The notes beneath the pieces are model-generated. The model was not told where the DNA came from, did not search any database, and saw nothing but the letters and a program-made list of their open reading frames with translations. Of a stretch of 64,000 nt of DNA, positions 46,941-57,169 are shown one piece after another; positions within the stretch are counted from its first letter, which is position 1; every line of letters begins with the position of its first letter. Source of the stretch: Amblyomma americanum (Eukaryota > Arthropoda > Arachnida > Ixodida > Ixodidae); the NCBI RefSeq assembly GCF_052857255.1, contig NC_135497.1:188967326-189031325 (forward strand). Reading direction: 5' to 3'. Made by a program: the position numbers and the translations under genes.

Positions 46941-47518
46941 AAATTTACTTTCCTTTGTAATTACTAAGGTTAAGACCCTCTACACTACTGATGGTTTTTT
47001 ACATTGTCGTAAAATTCGGCGGAAAACAATTTTTCTACACCTTGAGTTTAGCGCATGATAGCCTTAGATGCCTATGTTCCACTAAACCCAACATAACGCA
47101 ACGCACGAGTGCATATTGTCTTCCCGGTAGAACCTTTACCCGGGTTCAGAGGTTAGCTTCGTTCGACGCGGTTGTTCGATATCTCCTACCCGTAACCAAA
47201 CAATAGATATAACGTGACTTAGAAGATGAATTGAGGTCGCGGTGCATGGCTGAACTGGCGGAGTGCACGTGAGCATCAGTACAGAGAGAGAAGAATGAAG
47301 ACAGCGGTAAAAACAAAGTACGATGGAGGAAAAGTTCTGTTATTTCCTTCTCTGCGGTTCAGTGCACCACTGCGTATCAAACAGCGCTATGATATCACCT
47401 CAGATCACAGAAAACCACGCAGTCGGCCTAGGATCAGTGCGTCAAGTGGACGGCAGGGCATTCGCTCCACGCCAGCGTCCGCAACAAAAAAAAAGTGAAT
47501 AAGGAGGAGGAGAAGAAA
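46941..47518. other. Unassigned interval
   Basis: No gene or element end recognised. A 67-codon open frame at 47,295-47,498 is basic but has no domain features. Confidence 0.35.
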
Positions 47519-47531
47519 GCTCATGGCGTGG

Positions 47532-47739
47532 TTTATGGTTCATGGGGGATATGAGGGATGCCGTAGTGAAGGGCTACGAAAAATTCCATTACCCGGGGTT
47601 CTTTAGCGTGCACTGACATCGCACAGCACACGGGCCTCTAGAACTTCGCCTCCGTCGAAATGCCACCGCCGCGGCAGGGATCGAACCGGCTTCATTCGGG
47701 TCAGCAGCCGTGCGCCATAACTATTGAGCCACCGCGGCG
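47532..47739 (-). mobile_element. tRNA-derived SINE (type A) with target duplication
   Basis: The minus-strand head is CCGCCGCGGTGGCTCAATAG with a worn B box (GGTTCGATCCC). GCTCATGGCGTGG (47,519-47,531) and GCTCATGGTGTGG (47,740-47,752) form a 13-base target duplication with one change. Confidence 0.92.
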
Positions 47740-47924
47740 GCTCATGGTGTGGGTGCCCGGATCATAAACGCCTTAAAGTTATGGGACGTGGTGTGGTCCT
47801 CCCTTGTTTGTCGTTCGTCCGGTTGCAGCAACTAACACTTCCCGCGTCCGTCAAGGGTCCCTGACTTTTCTCTGTCGCTGAGGCTTTCTCTCTCACCTCA
47901 GTATCTGTTTCGGCGCTCGCCAGT

Positions 47925-48085
47925 TATGCAGGACGCGCAATCAAATCCCGCCTGCGGCGGCCGCATTTCGATAGAGGTTAGGTGCAAAAAACGCCTGTGT
48001 ACTGTAGGATGCCATTCGATGTTAAAGAACCCCAGGTGGTCGATAATAAGACGCCTCCTCCCTGCGCGGTTCAGGTGTCCGCCGA
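47925..48085 (+). mobile_element. SINE (type B) fragment
   Basis: AGGACGCGCAATCAAATCCC is a worn B-box region. GTGTACTGTAGGATG, CCCCAGGTGGTCGATAAT and GCGCGGTTCAGGTGTCC follow, the last being diagnostic of type B. The tRNA head is missing and the middle is shortened. Confidence 0.75.
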
Positions 48086-48921
48086 GAGGGAGGAAGTTAC
48101 TGCGCCTCTCCTTTCCAAATAACGAATTCATCGAGCGAAAAGCTACCGAAACGTGCCTATTGCTGTTCGAGAAGCGCTATCCGTGCTACACGTGCGGAGC
48201 ACCCCGAATGCTGGGCCACTCGCAGGACGCAAACTCAAGCCGATATCCAACCCACATCACCCTACACAGCCTCGCTTGTAGTTTTGCTGGGAGAAAGCTC
48301 AGTTCAAGATGGAGCTGTGCGTCATGCGCGCGAAGTAAACATTCAGGGGGGCATTTAATCGCTAATTATGTGTGACAGTGCGATAGCATTCAGCCTCGTT
48401 GTGTGCCCTTATACGCTACTAAATAGCAGGCATTGCACTGAGACTGCATGCATTGCATTTCACAGGAGCCCATTCATGTGTTGATGAACGGTAAGACCCC
48501 ATAATTATGGCTGACTCAAGTTGCGACTAGTAATTCTTTGCTAGATCTAACGCAGATTGGAATAGAACCAGTCCCGCACTTGTGCGACAATTTGGGCCCT
48601 CACAATCTTTGCACCAGATACGCCTTACCAGGCAAGACGGTGCGTCCTTACTTGGGGTATATATACTATATACATAATTACAGGTAAGAATTTGATTATT
48701 CCAGCCGAGAAACGCTGCCTCGAGCTAATTCCCAATTCTTTTACAAATCCAATTCTGTTCTCATTCTATTATTTCATTTCACACCATGACAGGTGTAGCC
48801 AGGGAAATCCCGTAATGTGGAACGACGGCGGACGCCAGGTTTTTTCTTCAGTCAGGCATCTATGCTATCGCATAAAACATTGTACACAGAACCACTGAGG
48901 AAGGTGAACAGAAATGGATAG
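48086..48921. other. Unassigned interval
   Basis: No recognisable gene or repeat boundary before the solo LTR. Confidence 0.4.
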
Positions 48922-48925
48922 GTAG

Positions 48926-49490
48926 TGTGTGGGTTAAAATAGGAGGATAATACGTTTTCCCCGCTGAACCGCGACTGACACACTTCAAAACCGCGCGAAC
49001 CTCCCCCCGTGATCGCGCGCGCTACCGAGCACACCCCTGCCACGGCGGGCCCTGCTCTGAAGGAAACAAAGGAACGACATTCTGGCTGACACAAACAGGC
49101 TTTTATTTCTACAACAACAATAACGCTGACTAGCAACTAAATACGCTAAAGAATCGAGATCGTCCGACTCACCAGCAAGGGTACGAGCGAACGTTCGAAC
49201 CCGCTAGGGCGAGGGAGATCCTCGGGGACCGGACGGGACGAGCTGGCGGGAGTATGTTCCCACCACGAGGCCTCGCCCCGCTAACGAAGAGCGGAGTGCC
49301 GCGCCGAACAGTCCGTGCGCGCCGAGTTCCCGAGCCGAAGAGCGAGAACTCGCCTACGCGCGCCATCACGCCGTTCGTGGCGCTCGTACCGCTGCAACGC
49401 CGGCGCCTCCCTAGTTAGTAAAAGTAACTAACTAGGAAGACGCATCGCGGGGATGCAAACTGAAGGGGACGGAGTAGGAGTGCCCCCACA
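48926..49490 (-). mobile_element. Solo LTR, same family as the 29.9-32.4 kb element, with target duplication
   Basis: On the minus strand it starts TGTGGGGGCA and ends CCCACACA. Internal order matches the paired LTRs: the donor-like CTTGCTGGTGAGTCGGACGA, an AATAAAAGCC polyadenylation region and a 3' GTGTCAGTCGCGGTTCAGCG end. GTAG flanks it at 48,922-48,925 and 49,491-49,494. Confidence 0.88.
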
Positions 49491-49494
49491 GTAG

Positions 49495-49816
49495 TTATGG
49501 CGTTCTCCTTTCCTCCCGGGCAGAAACACTGAAGTATGATACGATGGCGTGATGTCAATATACGCCAGCGTATACTGTCAACATGAAAACACAAAACCGA
49601 ATTTTCGCCTGGAAAGGCATCATCGTGATTCCGTTCACGACTGCCTCTTTTCCTCTGCAGATACCCTCATTCGTTTTGCATATTAATTAATTCCTTCATT
49701 TATTCAGCTGACTCGTAATTTTACCGGCTACTCTGCTCACTCACAGTGCAAAAAGAAACAGTTAAGGGTAAAGCATGGAGCTCGACGTTGCCAGGAGACA
49801 GAGAATAAAACGTACC
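49495..49816. other. Unassigned interval
   Basis: About 320 bases with no recognised coding or element end. It may contain decayed 5' sequence of the LINE that follows. Confidence 0.35.
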
Positions 49817-50164
49817 ATTCCTTAATAAAAACACGTAATGCAAATAAATTTGTCAACTACAATAAAATTCGAAATCAAATGAATGCAGAAATTGAATCAG
49901 CCAAATTTAAATACTATCAGAAGCTGTATAAACGTATTTTTAAAGATCCCCGAAAGATTTCGGATGAAGTAGGAAACTTCATGGGAAAAAATGTGCACGA
50001 ACAGACTTAGAACCGTTACATAAAGCGACCATCTGGATTTTGGTGATTCAGTGATAGCTGCAAATGAACATTTCATCAGTTGTGACAACTATGTCTGCAG
50101 TAATTACCAACATTCTTTCTCTTCTCCCCCACCAATTACAAGTATGGTCAACTCGTTTATACTG
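49817..50164 (+). pseudogene. Host LINE ORF2, pre-RT linker piece
   Basis: The frame encodes NKIRNQMNAEIESAKFKYYQ and KLYKRIFKDPRKISDEVGNF, the helical linker typical of CR1/L2-type proteins between endonuclease and reverse transcriptase. It runs to ITSMVNSFILS, where the I-type copy is inserted. Confidence 0.75.
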
Positions 50165-51806
50165 AGTTGAGTTGAGGCGTTGAATGCTTCAGGTGGGATT
50201 AGCCTTGCTTATTCTGCCGGCAATTGCTTCACCGTAGCTTCCCTTCTATGTTAATAATGTCCTAAAACCTGTCGCATCTACCCCGCTATGCGCACAGTCC
50301 CTTATAATAGCACACATTCCTCTCCCGCAGTCACCATCTATGCACACAATCACTCCACACAGTCCACATCACAGTCCTCTCCAGAAGTCACCATCTATGC
50401 GCATATTCAGTCACAATAGAACATACTCCATTGTAGTGCCACAATCCATGCGCACATTCACTCACAGTATAACGTAGTCCACTCCAGAAGACACCATCTA
50501 CGCAGACATTCAATCACAATAGGCCATAGTCCGTTCCTGCTGTCACAATTTAGAAACAAGATCCATGTCCTGTAGAAATGTTAAAAGAAGGCGTGCAGCC
50601 TGCCTTCTTCATGTCTGGTTTCCACTCGGGTAGACAATGTCCTGAACTGTACTGTGAAGGGTTCCTGTCTTCTTGAAGGAAGCGAACATCACATACCTTT
50701 CCGCGTTGTACTCTGGGCAGTACATAATATGATGTTCGATATCCCCGCACACACCACATAAAGGACATAGCGGAGACGATGCTATGCCCATCTTATGCAT
50801 CCAGGCAGGAGTGCGAGCAGAGGCCGTGCGAATTCGATGTAGTAGAGTCGTCTGGGATCTTCTCAGTTCCTTGGTCACACATGGCTTGTGGGGTGCACTC
50901 CACAGGGTACTGAAATGATCGAGCACCGTTTTCCTGTAGAGACTTTTTCCATATTAAGGTACTTTTTTGATGGATTCCTTGACAGAGCTTTATGAGCGAG
51001 ATTGTCTGCTACCTCATTGCTGTTGACTCCTATGTGAGAGGGCACCCATTGGAAATATAGAGTAAAGCCTCTGCTGTGCAGATTCTGCACCAAGCGCAGA
51101 TAGCTTACAGACAAGGCATCAGTAGGGAATCCGCGCTCTAACCTTTGAAGGGCAGATTTTGAACCAGTTAGGATGACAACAGGTTGAGCCGGACAAGACC
51201 CTAACTTCCGTAAAACCCCCTGATAGCAACACTTTCGGCCGTTGTGTAGGATACGACAGCAGTAAAGCGTACAGACCACTTAAAGTCCAAAGAAGGAATG
51301 TAAAAAGCCGCTGCGCTAGCTTGGTTGACCTTGTCCACAGAACCATCCGTGAAAATTTGAAAATGGCGGGCATACTCTGTTTCCAAATGTTCAAGTACGA
51401 GCGAACGCGTTGCTGCCAAAGGAGAGCTGCGCTTTGCGCTTACATGGGGAATTGTGACCTGACAGTCGAGGGTCGGAAAAGACCAGGGGGGTTTCAACCA
51501 TTTCCTTAGTCTTCAGACATTAAGGCCTAAAGAACTAAGAGTATTAAGTGCCACGTAGGCCTTCGACTCATTCTCTTGCTGAGCCGCTGGAGAAGGGATC
51601 GCCCAGCTACAGTCTCTCCTAGGCGGCCAAGATGCATTAGTAGTCTCTGAGAAGCGACAAGGCTAAGAGGTTTCGATAGAGACTCATGGAGTACTGCCTT
51701 ATTCGCAGCCGCCTGAGGAACTCTAATGGCTCTTCTTCGGCCCTTTCTGTGGTCTACTTCGAGACGTTCAAGCTGCAATACCTTTAATTTCTCTCTCGGC
51801 ATCACA
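50165..51806 (-). mobile_element. I-type LINE, 5'-truncated and 5'-inverted (I copy 2)
   Basis: This is the 3' portion of the same family as 22,631-26,600, in reverse orientation. It runs from the reverse transcriptase thumb through RNase H, the Cys/His cluster and the repeat-bearing 3' UTR. It sits between ACTCGTTTATACTG (50,151-50,164) and ACTCCTTATTACTG (51,807-51,820), an imperfect 14-base target duplication (11 match). Its 5' edge carries a short inverted stub, the signature of twin priming. Confidence 0.88.
50570..51775 (-). pseudogene. I copy 2: RT thumb, RNase H and C-terminal region, decayed
   Basis: Minus frames include QLERLEVDHRKGRRRAIRVP, SLLQRLSKR, LETEYARHFQIFTDGSVDKV, VVILTGSKSALQRLERG, FQWVPSHIGVNSNEVADNLA and LCPLCGVCGDIEHHIMYCPE. 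Several frameshifts separate them. As in copy 1, the third RNase H acidic residue is Gly (T-G-S), so the change predates both copies. Confidence 0.85.
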
Positions 51807-51809
51807 ACT
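51779..51809 (+). repeat. Inverted 5' stub of I copy 2 (twin-priming scar)
   Basis: These 31 plus-strand bases match 24,981-25,011 of copy 1 in the forward orientation, with three differences. The rest of copy 2, starting at 51,775 and running left, is reverse-oriented and begins at copy-1 position about 25,005. The stub and main body therefore overlap by only a few bases of element sequence. Confidence 0.85.
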
Positions 51810-51820
51810 CCTTATTACTG

Positions 51821-52649
51821 TCCCCACCTCGCCTTATGAAGTGGGCAAAATAATTGACAAACTGAAAAATGGTCCTGCCTCCGGATTTGATGACATTAAG
51901 GCTGCTCCCATAAAAGACGCAGCAAACATTATTTCACCAGTTTTACACGTATTATTAATTGCATGCTTGAGACAGGAATATTTCCTGAATACCTTAAAAC
52001 GCTACAGTGTGTCCTATTCTTAAAGGCGGAAATGATAATTCAGTAAAAACTACAGGACCATATCTGTGCTTCCCATTTTTTTCCGAAAGTGTTCGAAACT
52101 ATGATAAGTTTAAGATTAATAAGCTGTATCGATAAATATAGCATAATGAGTGATGCATAATATGGTTTCCGGAATGAAAAGTCGCGTGAACTTACACTAC
52201 TAAACATAAAGAAAGAAATAGTAATAAACATTGAAAATCGTTTCTGCACAATAGGCCTATTTCTATATTTGCGTAAAGCAATTTGCTGTGTTAATCATGA
52301 CATTCTTTTATCTAAACTACATAGGTATGGAATGCGTGGGAATGCGCTTAACATCTTAAAGAGTTACCTAACAAACCGCTCTCAATTTGCGTCGTTTAAT
52401 AAACACTCCTCGCCGCGATCAATACTGTTAAATGGTGTTCCACAAGGTTAAATTTTGGGACCGTTGTTATTTAACCTGTACATAAATGAGGTTCCCGCAA
52501 TACCCTCTTCACCCCAAATAGTCATGTATGCAGATGAGACAAACCTGTTCTTTACCTCACTTAGAGAAATCAGTTCATGATTACCTAAATAACATTTCGT
52601 CCTGGTTGCATATAAATAAGTTAGAATTAAATGTCAGAAAAACAAATAT
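51821..52649 (+). pseudogene. Host LINE reverse transcriptase palm, decayed, catalytic site changed
   Basis: Motifs are KNGPASGFDDIKAAPIKDAA, DLRKAFDC-like sequence in NRFCTIGLFLYLRKAICCVN with NHDILLSKLHRYGMR, SYLTNRSQFA and LLNGVPQG. The active site reads MYADETNLFF. The second catalytic Asp is Glu (codon 52,536-52,538). The piece ends in VRKTNIV, where gypsy B enters. Confidence 0.8.
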
Positions 52650-52999
52650 TGTGAACCACTTATTGCTCAGGCGTCTTTATTCAGGTACAGCCGGGAACTC
52701 AGCGCGCGATGCCCGGAGCCCAGGCAAGCGATGATGATGAAGGGGATATACAGATGATAGAGGTGAATGTTCGCGCAAAGCGCTCACACAAATAGTCCCC
52801 GGCACAAAAGCGGCCATCCTGGCCGCGGATTAAATAGAAGAGGGGCGACGGGTGTAGAGATTGATACGTGATCCGTGAACCACCTCGTGGGAGCGGCGAC
52901 GGCGGTCGATGACGGGGTGCGAGGTAACAACGGCGTAGTTGACGGGAGGCGTTTGCTGGACTACAGTATAAGTTCCGATGAAGCACTCGAGAAACTTTT

Positions 53000-55599
53000 C
53001 GCACAATCAAGGCGTGCGTACGGGTGTCCATAGGAGGACCTTATCACCGGGTCTGAAGGACACAGTACGGTGCTGCAGGTCATAGCGCTGTTTGCGGTCT
53101 TGCTGAGCGGCTTCGGTGTTGACGCGAGCGTGGTGGAGACAATGGGCCATCCGAGAAGGGAACTCGTCGCCCAGAGACGCAGACGGAGATGCGGGCGCAG
53201 AAAAGAAGGCGGTATCAAACAAGGAGGATGGGACACGGCCATAAACCAAGAAGAAAGGGCTGTAGCTTCAGCGGTGCGCTGAACTACGGAATTGTGAGCA
53301 AATGTGACGAAGGGCAAAATGTTCTCCCAGTTCTTATGGTCAGGCCGAATGTACAGTACTCACGGATTGAAATAGGACATTCGGAGCGCTAGCCTTGCAG
53401 TGCCACGCAGGCATGTGGTAAACCACAGGCCGGCTGATTGGCTACTGGAAGGAACAATTCTGCTTTGTAGATGTTCTCCCTCTCACGCCATACCATAATG
53501 CACCACCTTGGTTCCATGAGCGTCTACGGGCGGCGCTCCATGAAGCGACGGCCACGCGCTCCGAATGTCCTATTTCAATCCGTGAGTACTGTACATATAT
53601 ATCATGTCAGGCAATGTGCAGTAAAAGCGCTCGATGAGACCGTTGGTTTGAGGATGACAGCTAGAACATGTGGATAGTCTTGTGGATAGTGTTGGTGGCG
53701 CGGAGGACCTCTTCAAGCACATGGGACAAAAATGTCTCCCCACGGTCGCTAATCAGGATACGAGGAGCACCATGGCGCAACACTATCGCACGCAAGAAAA
53801 AGTCGGCGATCTCAGAAGTGGCACCGGAATGAAGCGGGGCTGTTTCAGCATACCGCGTCAGGTGGTCAATGGCGGTGACAACCCAATGGTTGCCGGCTGG
53901 CGTAAGGGGAAAGGGACCAAACAGGTTGATGGCGGCGGTGTCCAAAGGCACGGATTGGCAGGGAAGAGGCTGTAGGGGGCCGGCAGGAACAGATGTTGAC
54001 CGCTTGCGACGCTGACAAGACACGCAGGAGGATATGTATTTGGCGACGCTAGTAGAGATCCCAGGCCAGAAGTAGCGGCTTTTGAACGGTCATACGTCTT
54101 CAGGTGACCTAAATGACCGGCAGAGGCGTCTTCGTGGTAAGCCCCCAAAACTTGAAGACGAAGGGAGCGAGGCACTACGGGAACCCACCGGTGACCTGTA
54201 GGGTGGTAGGAGTAGCGATAGAGTGTGCCGTGCTGAAATCTGAACTGGCGAAGCTGCCGGCGCGACCGACTGTTGGGTGCCACTGAATGACCCCGGAGAC
54301 AAGCGATGATTGTGCGGCAGTATAGATCAGCCAGCTGATGGGAGGGGAAATCGGTGTGGACGTCGAGTGGTGCAACAACAACATGGACAAAATTCAGAGG
54401 GAGCTCGCACGCCTGATGTGAAGGGCACGTTGTTGAAGGGGCCGCAGCGTGAGTCTGGGAATCCGGAAACGGGCAACGAGAGAGGGCGTCAGCGTCGAAG
54501 TGTTCTCTCCCGGATTTGTAGGTGATAGTGAAGGTGTACTCCTGAAGACGTAGCACCCAGCGACCCAAACGGCCGGTCAAGTTCTTCAATGTAGACAGCC
54601 AACAGAGCGTGTGATGATCGGTGACGATGGTGAAATGATGGCCGTACAAGTAGGGACGAAATTTCTGGATAGCCCAAACAACGGCGAGACATTCTTTCTC
54701 TGTGATAGTGTAGTTACGCTCAACGGCAGTAAGAGAACGGCTGGCGTGTGCAACAATCTGCTCTTGGGACGCCTCGTTGTGTTGGAAGAGAACATCGCCA
54801 AGGCCTTGTCCACTGGCGTCGGTAGGAAGAATGGCTGGCGCGGCCTCGTCAAAATGGCGAAGCACAGGCGTTGAAGTGAGCTCCTGCTTGAGAACTTGGA
54901 AGGCCTCTTCGCACTCAGTGTACCACAAGTAAAGCGCCTCGTAAGTAAATAGGTTGTGGAGTGGGGACGCTATGGATGCGAAATTACGGATAAAACGGCG
55001 GAAGTAGGACGATAAGCCCAGGAAGCTTCTTAGTCCTTTCAAGCGTTGACGGCGAGGAAAACTCTTAACAGCGGCAATTTTTGCAGGATAGGGTCGGATT
55101 CCGGCCTTACTAATGACGTGGCCAAGTACTTTGATGGGCTTTCCGGCAAAGTGGCACTTTTTCGTATTTAATTGAAGACCGGCTTTCGCAAGTCACGTGA
55201 GAAGTTCGTTGAGATAGCGCAAGTGCCGGGAGAAGTCGAACGAAAGGATGATAATATTGTCCAGATAGCAGAGGCAGGTCTTCCATTTCATTCCCCATAC
55301 CACGGTGCCGATCATGCGCTCAAATGTGGCCGGGGCATTGCACAGTCCGAAAGGCATCACATTGAATTCGTAAAGTTGTCAGGCGTAACAAAGGCGGTCT
55401 TCTCCTTGTCTCGTTCGTGCATGGGGATCTGGCAATATCCCGAGCGGAAGTTGAGGCTTGAAAAGTACTCAGCACCTTGGAGGCAGTCCAACGTGCCTTC
55501 GATGCGAGGCAGCGGGTAGACATCTTTATGGGTTATCTTGTTAAGGGCACGGTAATCCACGCAGAAACGAATGGAGCCATCCTTTAAACCCATAAACAA
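53000..55599 (-). pseudogene. Gypsy B pol: reverse transcriptase, RNase H, integrase, inactivated
   Basis: From the right, the frames give KDGSIRFCVDYRALNKITHK, DVYPLPRIEGTLDCLQG and FSSLNFRSGYCQIPMH. A YLDNIII site follows, where the second catalytic Asp is Asn (codon 55,256-55,258). Then come LRSFLGLSSYFRRFIRNFAS, RNase H with LPTDASGQGLG and EKECLAVVWAIQKFRPYLYG, and a zinc-binding stub. The integrase core reads AAINLFGPFP, where the first catalytic Asp is Asn (53,925-53,927), with ISDRGETFLS. The C-terminal part resumes at 53,353 with IRPDHKNW after an inserted MITE. Confidence 0.88.
53354..53591. mobile_element. Tc1/mariner-type MITE with 36-base perfect TIRs, inside gypsy B integrase
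   Basis: The left TIR starts CAGTACTCACGGATTGAAAT and runs to about 53,388. Its exact reverse complement lies at 53,557-53,591. TA flanks both ends. Removing the insert and one TA joins the gypsy frame as MYIRPD, which proves the boundaries. The ~170-base interior has no coding capacity. Confidence 0.92.
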
Positions 55600-55612
55600 G
55601 CCAATTAGTGCT

Positions 55613-56607
55613 AATATTGTAATACTTCACCGCAAGACACGATTACAGAGGTCGCAGCCTAAAAATTCTTGGAGGTATAGCTCCAAAATGATATGTCCTG
55701 GAACACGCATGTAAATGACTTAGCTGCAGAACTAGGAAAAGCTGTGGGCTGTATATACAGGATAAGTAAACTTATTTCCTTATGGTTAAAACAAACATCG
55801 TATTATGCACTTTTCTTCTCAAAGTTATCGTATTGCGGACTAGTGTGGGAAACAACTACAGCGCAAAACTATAACAAATTACTGGTGTTGCAAAAAAGAT
55901 TTTAAGAATATTTGAGAACTATCAAGGAAAACTATGCGGTCGACCTTCGAGCAGACAAGCTCTTTATTAAACATGTGATGCTTCTTGCCACCCAAATATA
56001 CTACTACAAGTTATTACAACATAATAATAACAATAATTTGCACAACAGCACAACAGATCTTCTTAAATCGAAGTACACCATGCGCAAACAAAGAAGAATA
56101 CCCCTCACCAGAACGAACTGTGGAAGACAGAACCACAGCTTTTAAGTTCCTTACTTGCTAAATACCGTAGAGGGCGGGGTTCTATTCCAACAACCCATAT
56201 TTAAGAAATCTGTGAAAACTTATTTACTAAGCTAACCCGTTTCTTTGTCATAATACCCGCTGTCTGTTATCGTTTCTGGCAAGCCAAAATGTAAACACCT
56301 TTTATTGTCCATTATATTCTGTACGCATGTTCAGGTGTGTCCGTATTGTGTATGCAGATGCATAAAGTTCATTGTAGATAGTAATTTTGCATTTATTATA
56401 TTCATTTGTAATATCATGGTGATTCTTGGTTCTACCACAAATGTATGTGCATGTGTTTAAGCATTGTACCCATTATTTTTGTGACCAGTGTACACTGAAT
56501 GCCGAATTTTACTATATGGGGCAGGAGCCTCTGTCAGGCCATGTGCCTTTAGCACCTTCTCCATTTTCTCTGTAGAGAAAGAAATGAAATAAATAAATAA
56601 ATAAATT
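55613..56607 (+). pseudogene. Host LINE reverse transcriptase thumb, C-terminus and 3' UTR
   Basis: Sequence resumes with NIVIL, then DTITEVAA, QNDMSWNTHVNDLAAELGKA, YYALFFSKLSYCGLVWETTT and QNYNKLLVLQKRFLRIF. It decays through stops after about 55,910. The 3' UTR ends with GAAATGAAATAAATAAATAA near 56,607. CR1/L2-type elements commonly end in such short tandem tails. Confidence 0.8.
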
Positions 56608-57040
56608 TGCATAGTTGCATAGTTTCAGAGTTGAAAAAAATCACCGCCGCGTGCTCCGTGTCACAGCAGCCCGGATCGACTCGAGTGCCCAGAAAAGGGG
56701 GCTAAATAATCTGGACAGGTCTCTCCCCATCGTCTGCGACATTATTCATCCAAGACCCATTTCCTAGGCGTTGAATCCACTGCGCCCCACAAAAGAAACG
56801 GGGGCGCGTTGGCGATGCTGACATATTCGGTTTCTGTCTGGCCCGATGTTCGGCTGCGTTGGAGCGCTCATTCTGCGTGATGAGGGCTCCATTAACACAC
56901 ATCGGTGGCCCAGTAAGGTTGTCCACGGTTTAAACAGTGGGACGTAAGCCTTTTCGTATGCAATGCGACGTTTTCGGTCAAGGTCACTTACGGCTGTAAC
57001 CATGCAACGGCTATAACGAAGTGATCGCAGGAACCCTTGG
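56608..57040. other. Spacer between two tail-to-tail LINEs
   Basis: No gene is recognised in these ~430 bases, which separate the 3' ends of the plus- and minus-strand CR1/L2-type LINEs. Confidence 0.4.
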
Positions 57041-57042
57041 AT

Positions 57043-57109
<67 letters not shown>

Positions 57110-57127
57110 TTATTTATTTATTTATTT
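57041..57127. repeat. (ATTT)n microsatellite, 3' tail of the minus-strand LINE
   Basis: About 85 bases of ATTT units with one slip. On the minus strand this is an (AAAT)n tail, which matches the tail type of the plus-strand CR1/L2 LINE ending at 56,607. Confidence 0.9.
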
Positions 57128-57169
57128 GGCATTACAAAGAATAAATGCATACAAAATCGGCAGCGGTTT

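Larger units (their letters stand above)
52650..55612 (-). mobile_element. Ty3/gypsy element, 5'-truncated, inside the host LINE (gypsy B)
   Basis: The minus strand carries reverse transcriptase, RNase H and integrase, then a 3' LTR ending GTGGTTCACA at 52,650. Gypsy A's LTR ends alike (GTGGGCTCACA). AATAT flanks it at 52,645-52,649 and 55,613-55,617, and the LINE frame continues across as KTNIVIL. However, the element lacks its 5' LTR, gag, protease and start of pol. About 25 bases of filler lie beside the right duplicate, so a deletion or an incomplete insertion must be invoked. Confidence 0.82.
49817..56607 (+). mobile_element. CR1/L2-type LINE split by two nested insertions (host LINE)
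   Basis: The LINE survives in three pieces. 49,817-50,164 is the linker after the endonuclease. 51,807-52,649 is the reverse transcriptase palm. 55,613-56,607 is the thumb, C-terminus and 3' UTR with an (AAAT)n tail. They are in one order and orientation and fit together at the insertion points of the I-type copy (50,165-51,806) and gypsy B (52,650-55,612). The endonuclease is missing or unrecognisable upstream. Confidence 0.85.

Noticed and set aside
52650..55612. Gypsy B as an endogenous retrovirus with envelope
   Set aside because: No envelope-like frame follows integrase. The LTR begins soon after it, so this is an ordinary Ty3/gypsy retrotransposon.
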